Shown in pieces: positions 8,770-17,316 of a DNA stretch of 64,000 nucleotides. This stretch comes from Mesorhizobium norvegicum. Lineage in GTDB: Bacteria; Pseudomonadota; Alphaproteobacteria; Rhizobiales; Rhizobiaceae. The notes under the pieces are model-generated. The model searched no databases. It was not told the origin of the DNA and saw only the letters and a list, made by a program, of their open reading frames with translations. The position numbers and the translations under genes were made by a program. The stretch is taken from positions 131,203 through 195,202 of the forward strand of contig NZ_SMYZ01000021.1 of the NCBI RefSeq assembly GCF_004919685.1, read 5' to 3'. Each line of letters opens with the position of its first letter. Positions within the stretch are counted from its first letter, which is position 1.

Positions 8770-9807
8770 ATGACGATTCCCTCCGAAATGAAGGCGCTGT
8801 TGCTGGTCGGCGATGGCTACACCAGGACGCCCAGCGGCAGTGTGCTGGAGGCGATGGAGCCCTATCTCGAGCCGGGCAGCATCGCGGTGCCGACACCCGG
8901 ACCGACGCAGGTTCTGATCAAGGTCAGCCTCGCCTCGATCAACCCGTCCGATGTCGCCTTTATCAAGGGCCAGTACGGCCAGCCGCGCGTCAAGGGCCAG
9001 CCGGCCGGCTTCGAGGGCGTCGGCACTGTCGTCGCCAGCGGCGACGAGACCTATCCCAAAAGCCTGATCGGCAAGCGTGTCGCCTTTGCCACCGGCGTCA
9101 CCAACTGGGGCTCGTGGGCCGACTATGCCGTTGCCGAGGCTGCTGCCTGCATCCCGCTGCTTGACACCGTCCGCGACGAGGATGGCGCGGCGATGATCGT
9201 CAACCCGCTCACCGCGCTCGCCATGTTCGACATCGTCAAACAGGAAGGAGAAAAGGCCTTCGTCATGACCGCCGGCGCCAGCCAGCTCTGCAAGCTGATC
9301 ATCGGCCTGGCCAGGGAAGAGGGTTTCCGGCCAATCGTCACCGTACGCCGCGACGACCAGATCGCTTTGCTGAAAGAGCTTGGCGCGGCGCACGTCCTCA
9401 ATGAAAAGGCGCCGGATTTCAAGGCGGCGCTGCGCGAGGTGATGAAGGCCGAGCAGCCGCGCATCTTCCTGGACGCGGTGACCGGGCCGCTGGCCTCCGC
9501 CATCTTCGACGCCATGCCGAAGCGCTCGCGCTGGATCATCTACGGGCGGCTCGATCCCGAAGCCACTGTTATCCGCGAGCCCGGCCAGCTGATCTTCCAG
9601 CACAAGCATATCGAAGGTTTCTGGCTGAGCGAGTGGATGCGCCAGTTCCGCGATCGCCGCGGCACGGCGATCCTGGAAGCGCAGAAGCGGTTTTCCGACG
9701 GGCGCTGGTCGACCGACGCGACGGCGGTGGTGCCGCTCGCCGAGGCCATGGCGCGGCTGCCGGCCGAACTGGTCAAGCCCAACGGCAAGGTGTTCATCCG
9801 GCCTTAG
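8770..9807 (+). CDS. Quinone oxidoreductase-like MDR protein
   Basis: A 345-residue medium-chain dehydrogenase/reductase of the quinone-oxidoreductase/enoyl-reductase branch. An N-terminal GroES-like domain (VLIKVSLASINPSDVAF, GFEGVGTVVASG) is followed by a Rossmann domain with VMTAGASQLCKLIIGLA. I do not see the cysteine cluster of zinc-containing alcohol dehydrogenases, so it is probably the metal-free NADPH-dependent type, reducing an enone, quinone or enoyl thioester. It follows the acyl-CoA dehydrogenase gene on the same strand with a good ribosome site (AAGGAGTG), so the two are probably co-transcribed. Confidence 0.8.
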   Translation: MTIPSEMKALLLVGDGYTRTPSGSVLEAMEPYLEPGSIAVPTPGPTQVLIKVSLASINPSDVAFIKGQYGQPRVKGQPAGFEGVGTVVASGDETYPKSLIGKRVAFATGVTNWGSWADYAVAEAAACIPLLDTVRDEDGAAMIVNPLTALAMFDIVKQEGEKAFVMTAGASQLCKLIIGLAREEGFRPIVTVRRDDQIALLKELGAAHVLNEKAPDFKAALREVMKAEQPRIFLDAVTGPLASAIFDAMPKRSRWIIYGRLDPEATVIREPGQLIFQHKHIEGFWLSEWMRQFRDRRGTAILEAQKRFSDGRWSTDATAVVPLAEAMARLPAELVKPNGKVFIRP

Positions 9808-9931
9808 AGCGGTTCATCGTTTGACGGAAACGCCGAACCGCTCTGTCTCTTTGATTTGACGCGATTCCCAAGGGAAAGCGCTATGCGCTTTTCCCGGGAA
9901 AACCGTTTCACACTTTTCCTGGAATTGCTCT
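9806..9931. repeat. Dispersed rhizobial-type palindromic repeat
   Basis: AGAGCGGTTC at 9806-9815 pairs perfectly with GAACCGCTCT at 9835-9844, with an inner GTTT/AAAC stem. A second hairpin (GGGAAAGCGC, TAT, GCGCTTTTCCC) lies near 9872-9895. The right part, 9897-9931, matches 14150-14184 in 32 of 35 bases. It begins at the stop codon of the upstream gene and may also end its transcript. Confidence 0.7.
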
Positions 9932-10002
9932 GGGCAGGCAGCAGTGCCCGTCGACGATTCCGTTCGGGCTCGGTCAAGGGTCAAATCCTCTGTGCGGAGG
10001 CA

Positions 10003-10293
10003 CTATCGCCCGCTGAGCGGTTCCGTGCTTTTGAGAAGTGCAACCAGTTCGCTCTGCTGATGGGTTTCGGTCTTGGCAAAAATCCGTTCAAGATAGCCGC
10101 GGCCGGTTTTCACGGTAATCCTGGAACTTACCGTGGCCTCTTTCAGCGACAAGCCTGACGCCAATGCCGTGGCGAGCCGGGCCTCGGCCAATGTCAAGCC
10201 GAACAGGCTGCGGATGTGCGTTTCAAAGCCATCTGGAATGCGCCGGGCGACTTCGGTGATCATGATCACGACCGACTTTTCACTGGGCGGCAT
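10003..10293 (-). pseudogene. LuxR-type regulator, 3' fragment
   Basis: The 96 residues keep only the C-terminal helix-turn-helix of a LuxR-family regulator: LFGLTLAEARLATALASGLS, then LKEA and LERIFAKTETHQQSELVALL. This type normally has an N-terminal part of 200-300 residues, which is missing. Upstream of about 10293 homology stops and sequence of an oppositely oriented autotransporter gene begins. The recognition helix also reads poorly (TVSSRITVKTGRGY). I infer a remnant left by a deletion; expression as a short peptide cannot be excluded. Confidence 0.65.
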
Positions 10294-10549
10294 GAACGCC
10301 ACAGCGCGCGGCATGCTGGGGTGGCGACACGCTTTCGGCGATGTCACGCCGACCTCCAGCTTCGCCTTCGCCGGAGGCGACGCCTTCACCATTGCCGGCG
10401 TGCCGATCGCCAGGGATGCAGCGATCATCGAGGCCGGTCTCGACCTCAACATGTCGGCCAATGCCACGCTCGGTCTGTCCTATACCGGCCAGTTCGGCGG
10501 CGGCGGTGTCGACCAGGGCGCCAAGGTCGATCTCGGCATCAAGTTCTGA
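10292..10549 (+). pseudogene. Autotransporter beta-domain, 3' fragment
   Basis: The 85 residues match the extreme C-terminus of an autotransporter (type V secretion) beta-barrel: LGWRHAFGDVTPTSSFAFAG, GVPIARDAAIIEAGLDLNMS, ATLGLSYTGQFGGG, ending LGIKF with the terminal Phe needed for outer-membrane insertion. An intact protein would be 800 residues or more with a signal peptide and passenger; none is present. Its 5' edge abuts the 5' edge of the LuxR fragment on the other strand, both using the same CATG at 10291-10294. Confidence 0.65.
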
Positions 10550-10746
10550 CGGCTTCGGGATTGCTGAAAAAGGGCGACACCCGAAAGGGCGTGGGATCGA
10601 CAATGACGCAGCTATTGGCTGATGGTGGAGGTTCCGCGCCTGTTAATCCCCCTATGCCACGCTGCTTTGTCCGTGATATGCCGCCGCCATCGAATGCCGG
10701 GACAATGCTGGAATGAGCCAGTTCCGGGGTGGTGTGGGATGCCTTG
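10550..10746. other. Intergenic region, nothing recognised
   Basis: About 200 bases between the autotransporter remnant and the glycosylation operon. No convincing gene is seen. It should hold the promoter of the GT87-GT2-deacetylase-GtrA operon, but I see no clear -35/-10 pair. Confidence 0.4.
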
Positions 10747-11910
10747 ATGATGATTTCCAAGCCGGTTTTCGACCGTTTGGGGTTTGGCCTGTGGATCGGA
10801 GCGTTCCTGATCGTTCTCGCCCTGGTCCTGTGGTCGCCTCACACGCGGACGGTATGGAAGGCCTATATAGACGGCAGCGAGGCGCTTCTGGCCGGTCTGC
10901 CACTCTACGACACCCAGTCCGAGATGGGGTATCTCTACGCGCCGGCCTTTGCCGCGCTCTATATCCCAATAGTCAAACTCGGCCCGTACCTGGGCGGCGT
11001 GGTGTGGCACACGCTTGGCTTCGCGGTGCTGACCTACGCCGCCATGCGGCAGGTGCGCAAGCTTGGCGGCGGGGAGTTGACCTGGCTGCTTTCGTTCGGT
11101 CTCTTCCTCGCTCTGCCGATGGCAGCGGGGGCGATCCGCAACGGCCAGGCGACGATCCTGCTGACCGGTGCCTGCTGGCTTCTCACATTATCGGCGCTGG
11201 AAGGGCGGCGGGCGGAAACGTTCTTCTGGGCTTCGCTTGCCATTATCGCTAAGCCGACCGCGATTATCATGCTGCTCCTGGCAGGAGCGCTGCGGCCCCG
11301 GCTGATACCGGTGCTGGTGCTGGCGGTCCTGTTCGTGCTCGCGCTGCCTTACGCTTTCGCTCCCGCCGGCTATCTCAACGATCAGTATCGTGTCTTCGCC
11401 CAGATGCTGACGTCTATGGCGGTCGACAACACCAGCCATTTCGTGCCCACCGATTTCACGGCGCCATTCACCAGGATAGGGCTGCCGATTCCGGAATTCG
11501 GTGCAACGATCGTGCGCATGGTCATGGCTCTGCTTACGCTTTCAGCCGTCATCTGGTTCGACCGCAAGCTCGAGCGTGGAACTGCGGGATTGGCGATCTT
11601 CCTGACGGCCACCTTCTACATGTGCGTCTTCAATCCGCGCGTCGAGCCCAACACCTATGCGATGATTGCCGTACCAGCCGGTCTTGCCATCGCCCTGCTT
11701 TGGCGCGAGGAACGCGGCGGCGCCCTCGCCTCGGTGTTGTCCACGGCGTTGTTCGTGACCGGGCTGAGCGGCGTCGAGCGCCATGTGCACGATTTCCTCT
11801 ACCCCTGGTTCCGGCCGATCGCGGTTACGTTCATCGCCGGCTCGCTGATCTGGTGGTTTTGGGCCAGGGCACGGGATAAGGTGGTGAATGCGGGGATCGC
11901 AAATGGCTGA
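10747..11910 (+). CDS. GT87/DUF2029 membrane glycosyltransferase
   Basis: A 387-residue integral membrane protein with about ten hydrophobic segments. After the first one it has DGSEALLAGLPLYDTQSEMG then YLYAPAFAAL, the first periplasmic loop typical of GT-C family 87 (DUF2029) mannosyltransferase-like enzymes, where the acidic residue after the first helix is catalytic. These enzymes take a sugar from a polyprenyl-phosphate carrier on the outer face of the inner membrane. It leads a four-gene operon and overlaps the GT2 gene by 8 bases. The ATG at 10747 is chosen because GGGA lies about 7 bases before; ATG 10750 and GTG 10729 are possible. Confidence 0.78.
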   Translation: MMISKPVFDRLGFGLWIGAFLIVLALVLWSPHTRTVWKAYIDGSEALLAGLPLYDTQSEMGYLYAPAFAALYIPIVKLGPYLGGVVWHTLGFAVLTYAAMRQVRKLGGGELTWLLSFGLFLALPMAAGAIRNGQATILLTGACWLLTLSALEGRRAETFFWASLAIIAKPTAIIMLLLAGALRPRLIPVLVLAVLFVLALPYAFAPAGYLNDQYRVFAQMLTSMAVDNTSHFVPTDFTAPFTRIGLPIPEFGATIVRMVMALLTLSAVIWFDRKLERGTAGLAIFLTATFYMCVFNPRVEPNTYAMIAVPAGLAIALLWREERGGALASVLSTALFVTGLSGVERHVHDFLYPWFRPIAVTFIAGSLIWWFWARARDKVVNAGIANG

Positions 11911-12892
11911 GTTGCGGCCGACACTCGATATCGTCGCGCCGTTCTTCAACGAGGCGCCATCGGCATCGGCCTTCGCCCGCCTGCTCGGCGAACTCGAAGC
12001 GGCCGTGGCACAGCGCTTCGGCATGACCGTGCACAAGATCCTCGTCGATGACGGCAGCCGTGACGATGGCGCCGGGCGGTTTTCGCAGGCGCTGACGGGG
12101 TCGTGGGAGATCGTCCGCCTCAGCCGCAATTTCGGCAAGGAAGTCGCTGTGCTCGCCGGCCTCGACCAGTCGCGCGGCGACATGGTGCTGATCATGGACG
12201 CCGACCTCCAGCATTCCTTGGACATCAGCCTGAAGCTGATCGCCGAGCTGGTGGACCATTCGGACATCGACGTCGTCTATGCGCAGAACGACCGCCGTGA
12301 GGCGAGCTGGCGGCGCAGTCAGCTGGCCCGGCTTTTCTACAGCCTGATCAACAGCAGCCAGCGTTTCGACATTCCCGAAAATGCCGGCGACTTTCGAGTC
12401 ATGCGCGGCGCCGTGGCGCGCGCGCTGACCAGCCTGCGCGACAAGCGTCGCTTCAACAAGGGCCTGTTTGCCTGGGCCGGCTTTCGCCAGAAGGCGTTGC
12501 CCTATTCGCCGGAAGGCCGCGCCAGCGGCACGTCGAAGTGGAGCCGGCTCAACCTGATCGCCTTCTCGCTGGAGGGTTTCACCTCGTTCTCCGTCATTCC
12601 GCTCAGGCTGATCAGCCTCAGCGGGCTGCTCGCGGCATTGGCCGGCGTGGTCTACGGCGCGAAGGTGTTCTTCGAGGTGATCTTCTACGGCATTGCCGTT
12701 CCGGGCTACCCCAGCCTGCTGGTCGCCGTCGTCCTGCTCGGCGGCCTCAACCTGACCCTGCTTGGCCTGATCGGCGAATATGTCTGGGTCACGCTCTCAG
12801 AGAGCAAGGATCGGCCGGTCTATATCGTGCGCGATGTCGTGCGCAGCGAGGCCCCCGCCGACCGGCCGGAGCCGGGCGCTTCGAACAGATGA
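11903..12892 (+). CDS. GT2 polyprenyl-phosphate glycosyltransferase
   Basis: A 329-residue family 2 glycosyltransferase of the GtrB/DPM1/ArnC type. The GT-A domain shows IVAPFFNEAPS, ILVDDGSRDDG, LSRNFGKEVAVLAGLDQSRG and the metal-binding MDADLQHS. Two C-terminal transmembrane helices (near 235-260 and 268-295) are standard for enzymes that load a sugar onto undecaprenyl phosphate at the cytoplasmic face. GGGGA six bases before ATG 11903 fixes the start. Its TGA overlaps the start of the deacetylase gene (ATGA). In this operon it probably makes the lipid-linked sugar that the other three proteins modify, flip and transfer. Confidence 0.88.
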   Translation: MAELRPTLDIVAPFFNEAPSASAFARLLGELEAAVAQRFGMTVHKILVDDGSRDDGAGRFSQALTGSWEIVRLSRNFGKEVAVLAGLDQSRGDMVLIMDADLQHSLDISLKLIAELVDHSDIDVVYAQNDRREASWRRSQLARLFYSLINSSQRFDIPENAGDFRVMRGAVARALTSLRDKRRFNKGLFAWAGFRQKALPYSPEGRASGTSKWSRLNLIAFSLEGFTSFSVIPLRLISLSGLLAALAGVVYGAKVFFEVIFYGIAVPGYPSLLVAVVLLGGLNLTLLGLIGEYVWVTLSESKDRPVYIVRDVVRSEAPADRPEPGASNR

Positions 12893-13710
12893 CGCGGCGC
12901 ATCCGCCTGATCGCCGACGACTACGGCCTGGCGCCCGGCGTTTCCGCCGCGATTCTCGACCTGCTCGATCGCGGGCGGCTGACAGGCACCAGCTGCATGA
13001 CCGGCTTTCCGGAATGGGCTGATGAGGCGGCGCGCATAAAACCTCTGTGCGGCCGTGTCGCGATCGGGCTGCATCTTACCTTGACCGACCAGCCGGCGGT
13101 CACCGGCCGGTCGAGCCTGGCGCCGGAAGGCCGGCTGCCGCCGCTCCGCTCGCTGGCCTTGCCTGTTCTGCGCGGCCGCATCGACGATCGCGATGTCCAT
13201 GCCGAGCTCGACGCCCAGTACAGCCGCTTCGTCGAAGCGCTGGGCCGCCGGCCTGATTTCGTCGATGGGCACCAGCATGTGCATTTCCTTCCCGTCGTGC
13301 GCACATGGCTGTGCGCGCGCCTTGGCGAAGGAAGCGACAGGCCGACGCTGCGCGGCGCCCCGGCACTTGCGGGCCAATTCGCCTCGGCGCCGAAAGTCGC
13401 CGCGATTGCGGCGCTCGCCGCCGGCTTCAACCGGTCGATGCAGCGCGCCGGCTTCACCCTTTTCGAGCCGCTCACCGGCATCTATGATTGGCGGCAACCC
13501 GAAAAATTCGCTTCCGTGCTGCAGGCCGCCGTCGAGGCATTGCCGGAACGCGGGCTGTTCATGTGCCACCCCGGTCGTGTCGAAGAGACGCTGCGCGCGC
13601 GCGACACGATGCAAGGCGTGCGCGAGGTCGAATTCGCGGCCTTGGCATCGGACGCGTTCGGCGCCAGCCTGGCCCGCGCCGGTGTCGCAATCATGGATGG
13701 CAAGGGATGA
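12889..13710 (+). CDS. ChbG/HpnK (YdjC) family deacetylase
   Basis: A 273-residue YdjC/ChbG/HpnK-family carbohydrate deacetylase. Metal and catalytic residues are visible: IRLIADDYGLAPGV at the N-terminus (paired Asp), GLHLTLTDQPAV with a metal His, FVDGHQHVHFLP in the middle and MCHPGRVEE near the end. The family removes N-acetyl from chitooligosaccharides, hopanoid precursors or, for NaxD, undecaprenyl-phosphate-GalNAc. Four-base ATGA overlaps on both sides put it in the same transcript as a GT2 enzyme and a GtrA flippase, so a lipid-linked N-acetyl sugar is the likely substrate. No signal peptide is seen, which fits action at the cytoplasmic face. Confidence 0.85.
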   Translation: MTRRIRLIADDYGLAPGVSAAILDLLDRGRLTGTSCMTGFPEWADEAARIKPLCGRVAIGLHLTLTDQPAVTGRSSLAPEGRLPPLRSLALPVLRGRIDDRDVHAELDAQYSRFVEALGRRPDFVDGHQHVHFLPVVRTWLCARLGEGSDRPTLRGAPALAGQFASAPKVAAIAALAAGFNRSMQRAGFTLFEPLTGIYDWRQPEKFASVLQAAVEALPERGLFMCHPGRVEETLRARDTMQGVREVEFAALASDAFGASLARAGVAIMDGKG

Positions 13711-14117
13711 GCGGCGCCGAGCGGCCCCAGCGTTCGACCGGCAACAAGATCGTCCGCTTTGCCATTGTCGGACTTGCCAACACAGCCATCGACCTTGCCA
13801 GCTTCTTCCTGCTGCTCAAGCTCGGGGTTTCGCCGCTGCCCGCCAACATCGCTGCCTGGTTCATCGCTGTCACCTTCTCGTTCGCGGCGAACGGCTTCTG
13901 GTCGTTCGAGCGCAATCGAGCCATCCGGCTGCATGACGCGTTCCTTCGCTTCGCCTCGCTTGGGGGGCTGATTTCGCTCGGCGTCTCCAGCCTTTCGATC
14001 GCGCTGTTCGCCGGTATCGCCGGGGTGTGGCCGGCAAAGATCGGCGGTGTCGTAGTGGCGGCGGTGCTGAATTTCCTCGCCGCGCGCTGGTCGATCGAAG
14101 GCCGGTTCTTGAGATAG
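13707..14117 (+). CDS. GtrA-family membrane protein, likely flippase
   Basis: A 136-residue protein with four transmembrane helices of the GtrA/DPMS family. The first helix carries IVRFAIVGLANTAIDLASFF, the usual family opening; then NIAAWFIAVTFSFAANGFWSF, and helices near 80-105 and 108-128. GtrA proteins are thought to move polyprenyl-phosphate-linked sugars across the inner membrane. It starts with an ATGA overlap on the deacetylase gene and ends the operon, completing a load-deacetylate-flip-transfer set. Confidence 0.85.
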   Translation: MSGAERPQRSTGNKIVRFAIVGLANTAIDLASFFLLLKLGVSPLPANIAAWFIAVTFSFAANGFWSFERNRAIRLHDAFLRFASLGGLISLGVSSLSIALFAGIAGVWPAKIGGVVVAAVLNFLAARWSIEGRFLR

Positions 14118-14149
14118 GCGGAACTATTTTATCTTACGAAATTCCGGAC

Positions 14150-14184
14150 GGAAAACCGCTACACACTTTTCCTGGAATTTCTCT
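14150..14184. repeat. Partial copy of the 9.9-kb dispersed repeat
   Basis: 35 bases match 9897-9931 in 32 positions (differences at three sites). It lies between the converging gtrA-like and RND pump genes and ends exactly at the RND stop codon region. Confidence 0.65.
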
Positions 14185-17100
14185 CTACTCCGCCGGCTCT
14201 ACATTGGTGTAGGCGGCTTCCTCGAGCTCGCGCTTCAGCCGCGCTTCCTCATGCGTCTTCGGCGTGACGAAGCGGCCAAGCAGGAGATAGGCGACGGGCG
14301 TCAGGAACAGTGTCGAGACTGTGGCCAGCCCCAGTCCGCCGACGATGACCCAGCCAAGTGCCACGCGCGCCTCGGCACCGGCGCCGCTCGCCAGAACCAG
14401 CGGCAAGCCGCCGAGCACGGTGCAGATCATCGTCATCATCACCGGCCGCACGCGGATGATCGAGGCCTGCTCGATCGCCTCGCGCACGCCAAGCCCGCGG
14501 TCGCGCAACTGGTTGGCGAATTCGACGATCAGAATGCCGTTCTTGGCCATGACGCCGACCAGCAGCACCAGGCCGATCTGGCTGTAGGCGTTGAGGCTGG
14601 TGCCGCTGAGAAGCAGCGCGAAGATCGCGCAGGCGAGACCGAGCGGCACCGTCGCCATGATGATGACGGCGCTGACGAAGCTCTCGAACTGGGCGGCCAG
14701 CACCAAAAGGATGATAACCAGGGCGAAGCCGAAGATGGTGACCATGGCGCTGTTGGTCTCGCCCAGCGTCGCGGCCTCGGCCAGCGGCAGGATGCGGCTG
14801 CCTGGCGGCAGCAGCGGCGTGGCGATCTCCTCGGCTCGGGTGAGCGCATCGCCGAGCGCGAAGTCGCCGCTGAGGTTGGAGGTGATGGCCACCGACGGCT
14901 GCTGCTGTTCGCGCGACAGCGATGGCGGCACGGCACGCTCGGTCAGCGTGGCGATGGTCGACATCGGCACGAAGCGTCCGTCGGCCGTTTTCAGGAAGAT
15001 GTTTTCCAGATCCGTCGGATCGTTGATCGGATTGGTGGTCGAGACCAGCTTCACCCCATAGCTGCGGTCGGCGATGTAGACGTCGACGACATCGTTGCCG
15101 TCGAGCATGGCCTGCAGGGTGTTGGCCAGCCCGGTAATGTCGATGCCGAGGTCGGAGGCGCGCTCGCGGTCGATGGCCACCGCCAGCTGCGGCTGCGTCG
15201 AGTCGATCGACAGGCGCGGGGTCTGGAAGCGCGGGTCCTTCTGCATCTCGGCGATGATCTTCACGGCTGCGTCGCCAAGCGCCTTGCGGTCATTGCCGAC
15301 CAGCGCGAACTGCAGGCCGTTGCCGGCGCCACGGATGCCGAGGCTGTTGGGCTGCACCGGGAAGATGCGCACGCTCGGCACCTGCCTGGTCAGCCGGCTG
15401 ATCTCGGCCATGATCTCCTGCTGGCTGCGGCTGCGCTCATTCCATGGTGCCAGCGTCATCACCATGAAGCCGGAGTTGTAGGAGCCGTTCTGGCCGGCAT
15501 TCTCGAAAGTGCTGCGGATCTCGCCGGAATCGCGCATCGGCTGGATCAGTTTCTCGATCTTCTGCATCTGCTGGGTGGTGTAGTCGAGGCTGACACCTTG
15601 TAGGGCGCTGATGCGCAACAGCACGGCGGCGCGGTCCTCGGTCGGCGTCAGTTCCTGGCGGATGGTGCCGAACAGCGTGAAGGCGGTGCCGGCAAACAGC
15701 ACCGCGACCAGAAGCACGATCCATGGCGCGTCGAGGCAGGCGTGCAGGCCGCGCCTGTAGGCCGTATTGAGCGCGCCACCGACGCGGGCGCCGATGCCAT
15801 CACCGCCTTCGTGGTGGAGGGATGCGCTGGTCAGCATGCGCGAAGCGAGCATCGGACACAGTGTGAGTGCCACCACGCAGGACAAAAGCACCGACATGGC
15901 AAGCACGAAGCCGAATTCGCGGAACAGGCCGCCGGTCTGGCCGGGCAGGAACGAGATCGGCACGAAGACGGCGACGAGCGTCAAGGTGGTGGCAATGACG
16001 GCGAAAAACACTTCCTGCGCGCCGAGCACGGCGGCCGCGCGCGGTCCCATGCCTTCGTTGCGTCGTCGCACGATGTTTTCGAGCACGACGATGGCGTCGT
16101 CGACGACCAGCCCTGTCGCCAGCACCAGAGCGAGCAGCGTCAGGATGTTGACCGAGAAGCCGGCCAGATAGATGGCGGCGATGGTGCCGATCATGGCGAC
16201 CGGCATCGACAGGCCGGGGATCAGCGTTGCGCGCCAGTCGAGCAGAAACACATAGATGACGATCAGCACCATGGTCACCGACAGGCCGAGCGCGATCTCG
16301 ACTTCGTGCACCGCGCCCTTGACGAAGACCGCATCGTCGCTGGTGATCTTGATCGACATGCCCTTGGGCAGGTTTTCCTGCAGCTTGGCGACGGCGGCCT
16401 GGACGCCGGTCGAGATGTCCAGCGTGTTCGATTCCGCCTGGCGGATGATGCCGATGCCAATGCCGGTCTTGCCATCCGAACGCAGCGTGGTCTGGCCGAC
16501 ATCGGGGCCGAGCGTGACGGTGGCGACGTCGCGGATGCGCGTCGTGCCGCCGACGATGATGTTTTCGAACTCTTCCGGCGTGGTGACGTCGGCGGTGGTG
16601 CGGACGATCAGATCCTGGTTGGTCGTGGTGATCGAACCAGCCGGTGAATCGAAGGCGACAGAGGCAAGCGCCGCCCTGAGGTCGGCAACGGTGAAGCCGA
16701 GGCTGGCCAGCTTGTTCTGGTCGACGTCGATGCGGAAGATCTTGTCGCGGTCGCCATACACCTGGACGTCGGCAACGCCGGGCACGGCGGCCAGCTCGTC
16801 CTCGATCTGATCCTGGACCACCACGGTCATGTCCTGGATCGACATGTTGTCCGAGGTCACCGCCAGTCGCATCACCGCATCGGAATTGGCATCGGCCTTG
16901 ACGATGCGCGGCGGATCGGCGGTGTCCGGCATCTGGTTGGCGACGCGGCCGACGGCATCACGCACGTCCGAGGCGGCGACATTGAGGTCGACACCATCGT
17001 TGAACTCGATGGTGACGCGGCTCGAACCGAATGAGGAAGAAGACGAGATCGACTTGACGCCGGAGACCCGGGCGACAGCGCCCTCGATCGTGTCGGTCAG

Positions 17101-17316
17101 TTCGCGGTCGACGGTTTCGGCAGCCGCCCCTTCGAAGGCGGTGGAAACAGTGACGACCGCACGATCGACGTCAGGCAGTTCGCGGATTTCGACGCCGTAG
17201 AAGGCGGCGAGGCCGGCGACGGCAATGAGGGTATTCAGCACGAAGGCCATGACCGGCCTGCGGATGAACAGTGCGGTGAAGCCGGTATCGCTGGCGGCGT
17301 TGATGGTTCCGGTCAT
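14185..17316 (-). CDS. RND efflux transporter permease
   Basis: A 1043-residue inner-membrane pump of the RND/HAE1 superfamily, the normal length, with two repeats each of six helices and a large periplasmic domain. The N-terminus reads FIRRPVMAFVLNTLIAVAGL; TM4 carries VLATGLVVDDAIVVLENIVR with the proton-relay acidic pair; and the second half has GVMAKNGILIVEFANQLRD. It exports drugs, dyes or metabolites with the adaptor encoded just upstream and an outer-membrane channel. No TolC-type gene is in the window, so a shared channel elsewhere is probable. Its start overlaps the adaptor stop by 4 bases. Confidence 0.93.
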   Translation of the reverse strand: MTGTINAASDTGFTALFIRRPVMAFVLNTLIAVAGLAAFYGVEIRELPDVDRAVVTVSTAFEGAAAETVDRELTDTIEGAVARVSGVKSISSSSSFGSSRVTIEFNDGVDLNVAASDVRDAVGRVANQMPDTADPPRIVKADANSDAVMRLAVTSDNMSIQDMTVVVQDQIEDELAAVPGVADVQVYGDRDKIFRIDVDQNKLASLGFTVADLRAALASVAFDSPAGSITTTNQDLIVRTTADVTTPEEFENIIVGGTTRIRDVATVTLGPDVGQTTLRSDGKTGIGIGIIRQAESNTLDISTGVQAAVAKLQENLPKGMSIKITSDDAVFVKGAVHEVEIALGLSVTMVLIVIYVFLLDWRATLIPGLSMPVAMIGTIAAIYLAGFSVNILTLLALVLATGLVVDDAIVVLENIVRRRNEGMGPRAAAVLGAQEVFFAVIATTLTLVAVFVPISFLPGQTGGLFREFGFVLAMSVLLSCVVALTLCPMLASRMLTSASLHHEGGDGIGARVGGALNTAYRRGLHACLDAPWIVLLVAVLFAGTAFTLFGTIRQELTPTEDRAAVLLRISALQGVSLDYTTQQMQKIEKLIQPMRDSGEIRSTFENAGQNGSYNSGFMVMTLAPWNERSRSQQEIMAEISRLTRQVPSVRIFPVQPNSLGIRGAGNGLQFALVGNDRKALGDAAVKIIAEMQKDPRFQTPRLSIDSTQPQLAVAIDRERASDLGIDITGLANTLQAMLDGNDVVDVYIADRSYGVKLVSTTNPINDPTDLENIFLKTADGRFVPMSTIATLTERAVPPSLSREQQQPSVAITSNLSGDFALGDALTRAEEIATPLLPPGSRILPLAEAATLGETNSAMVTIFGFALVIILLVLAAQFESFVSAVIIMATVPLGLACAIFALLLSGTSLNAYSQIGLVLLVGVMAKNGILIVEFANQLRDRGLGVREAIEQASIIRVRPVMMTMICTVLGGLPLVLASGAGAEARVALGWVIVGGLGLATVSTLFLTPVAYLLLGRFVTPKTHEEARLKRELEEAAYTNVEPAE

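Noticed and set aside
9885..10158. Plus-strand frame starting MRFSRENRFTLFL
   Set aside because: It runs through the dispersed repeat and the antisense of the LuxR remnant; no family match.
14251..16647. Long plus-strand open frames opposite the RND gene
   Set aside because: High GC gives long antisense frames; their translations are low-complexity and match nothing, while the minus strand has a full RND protein.
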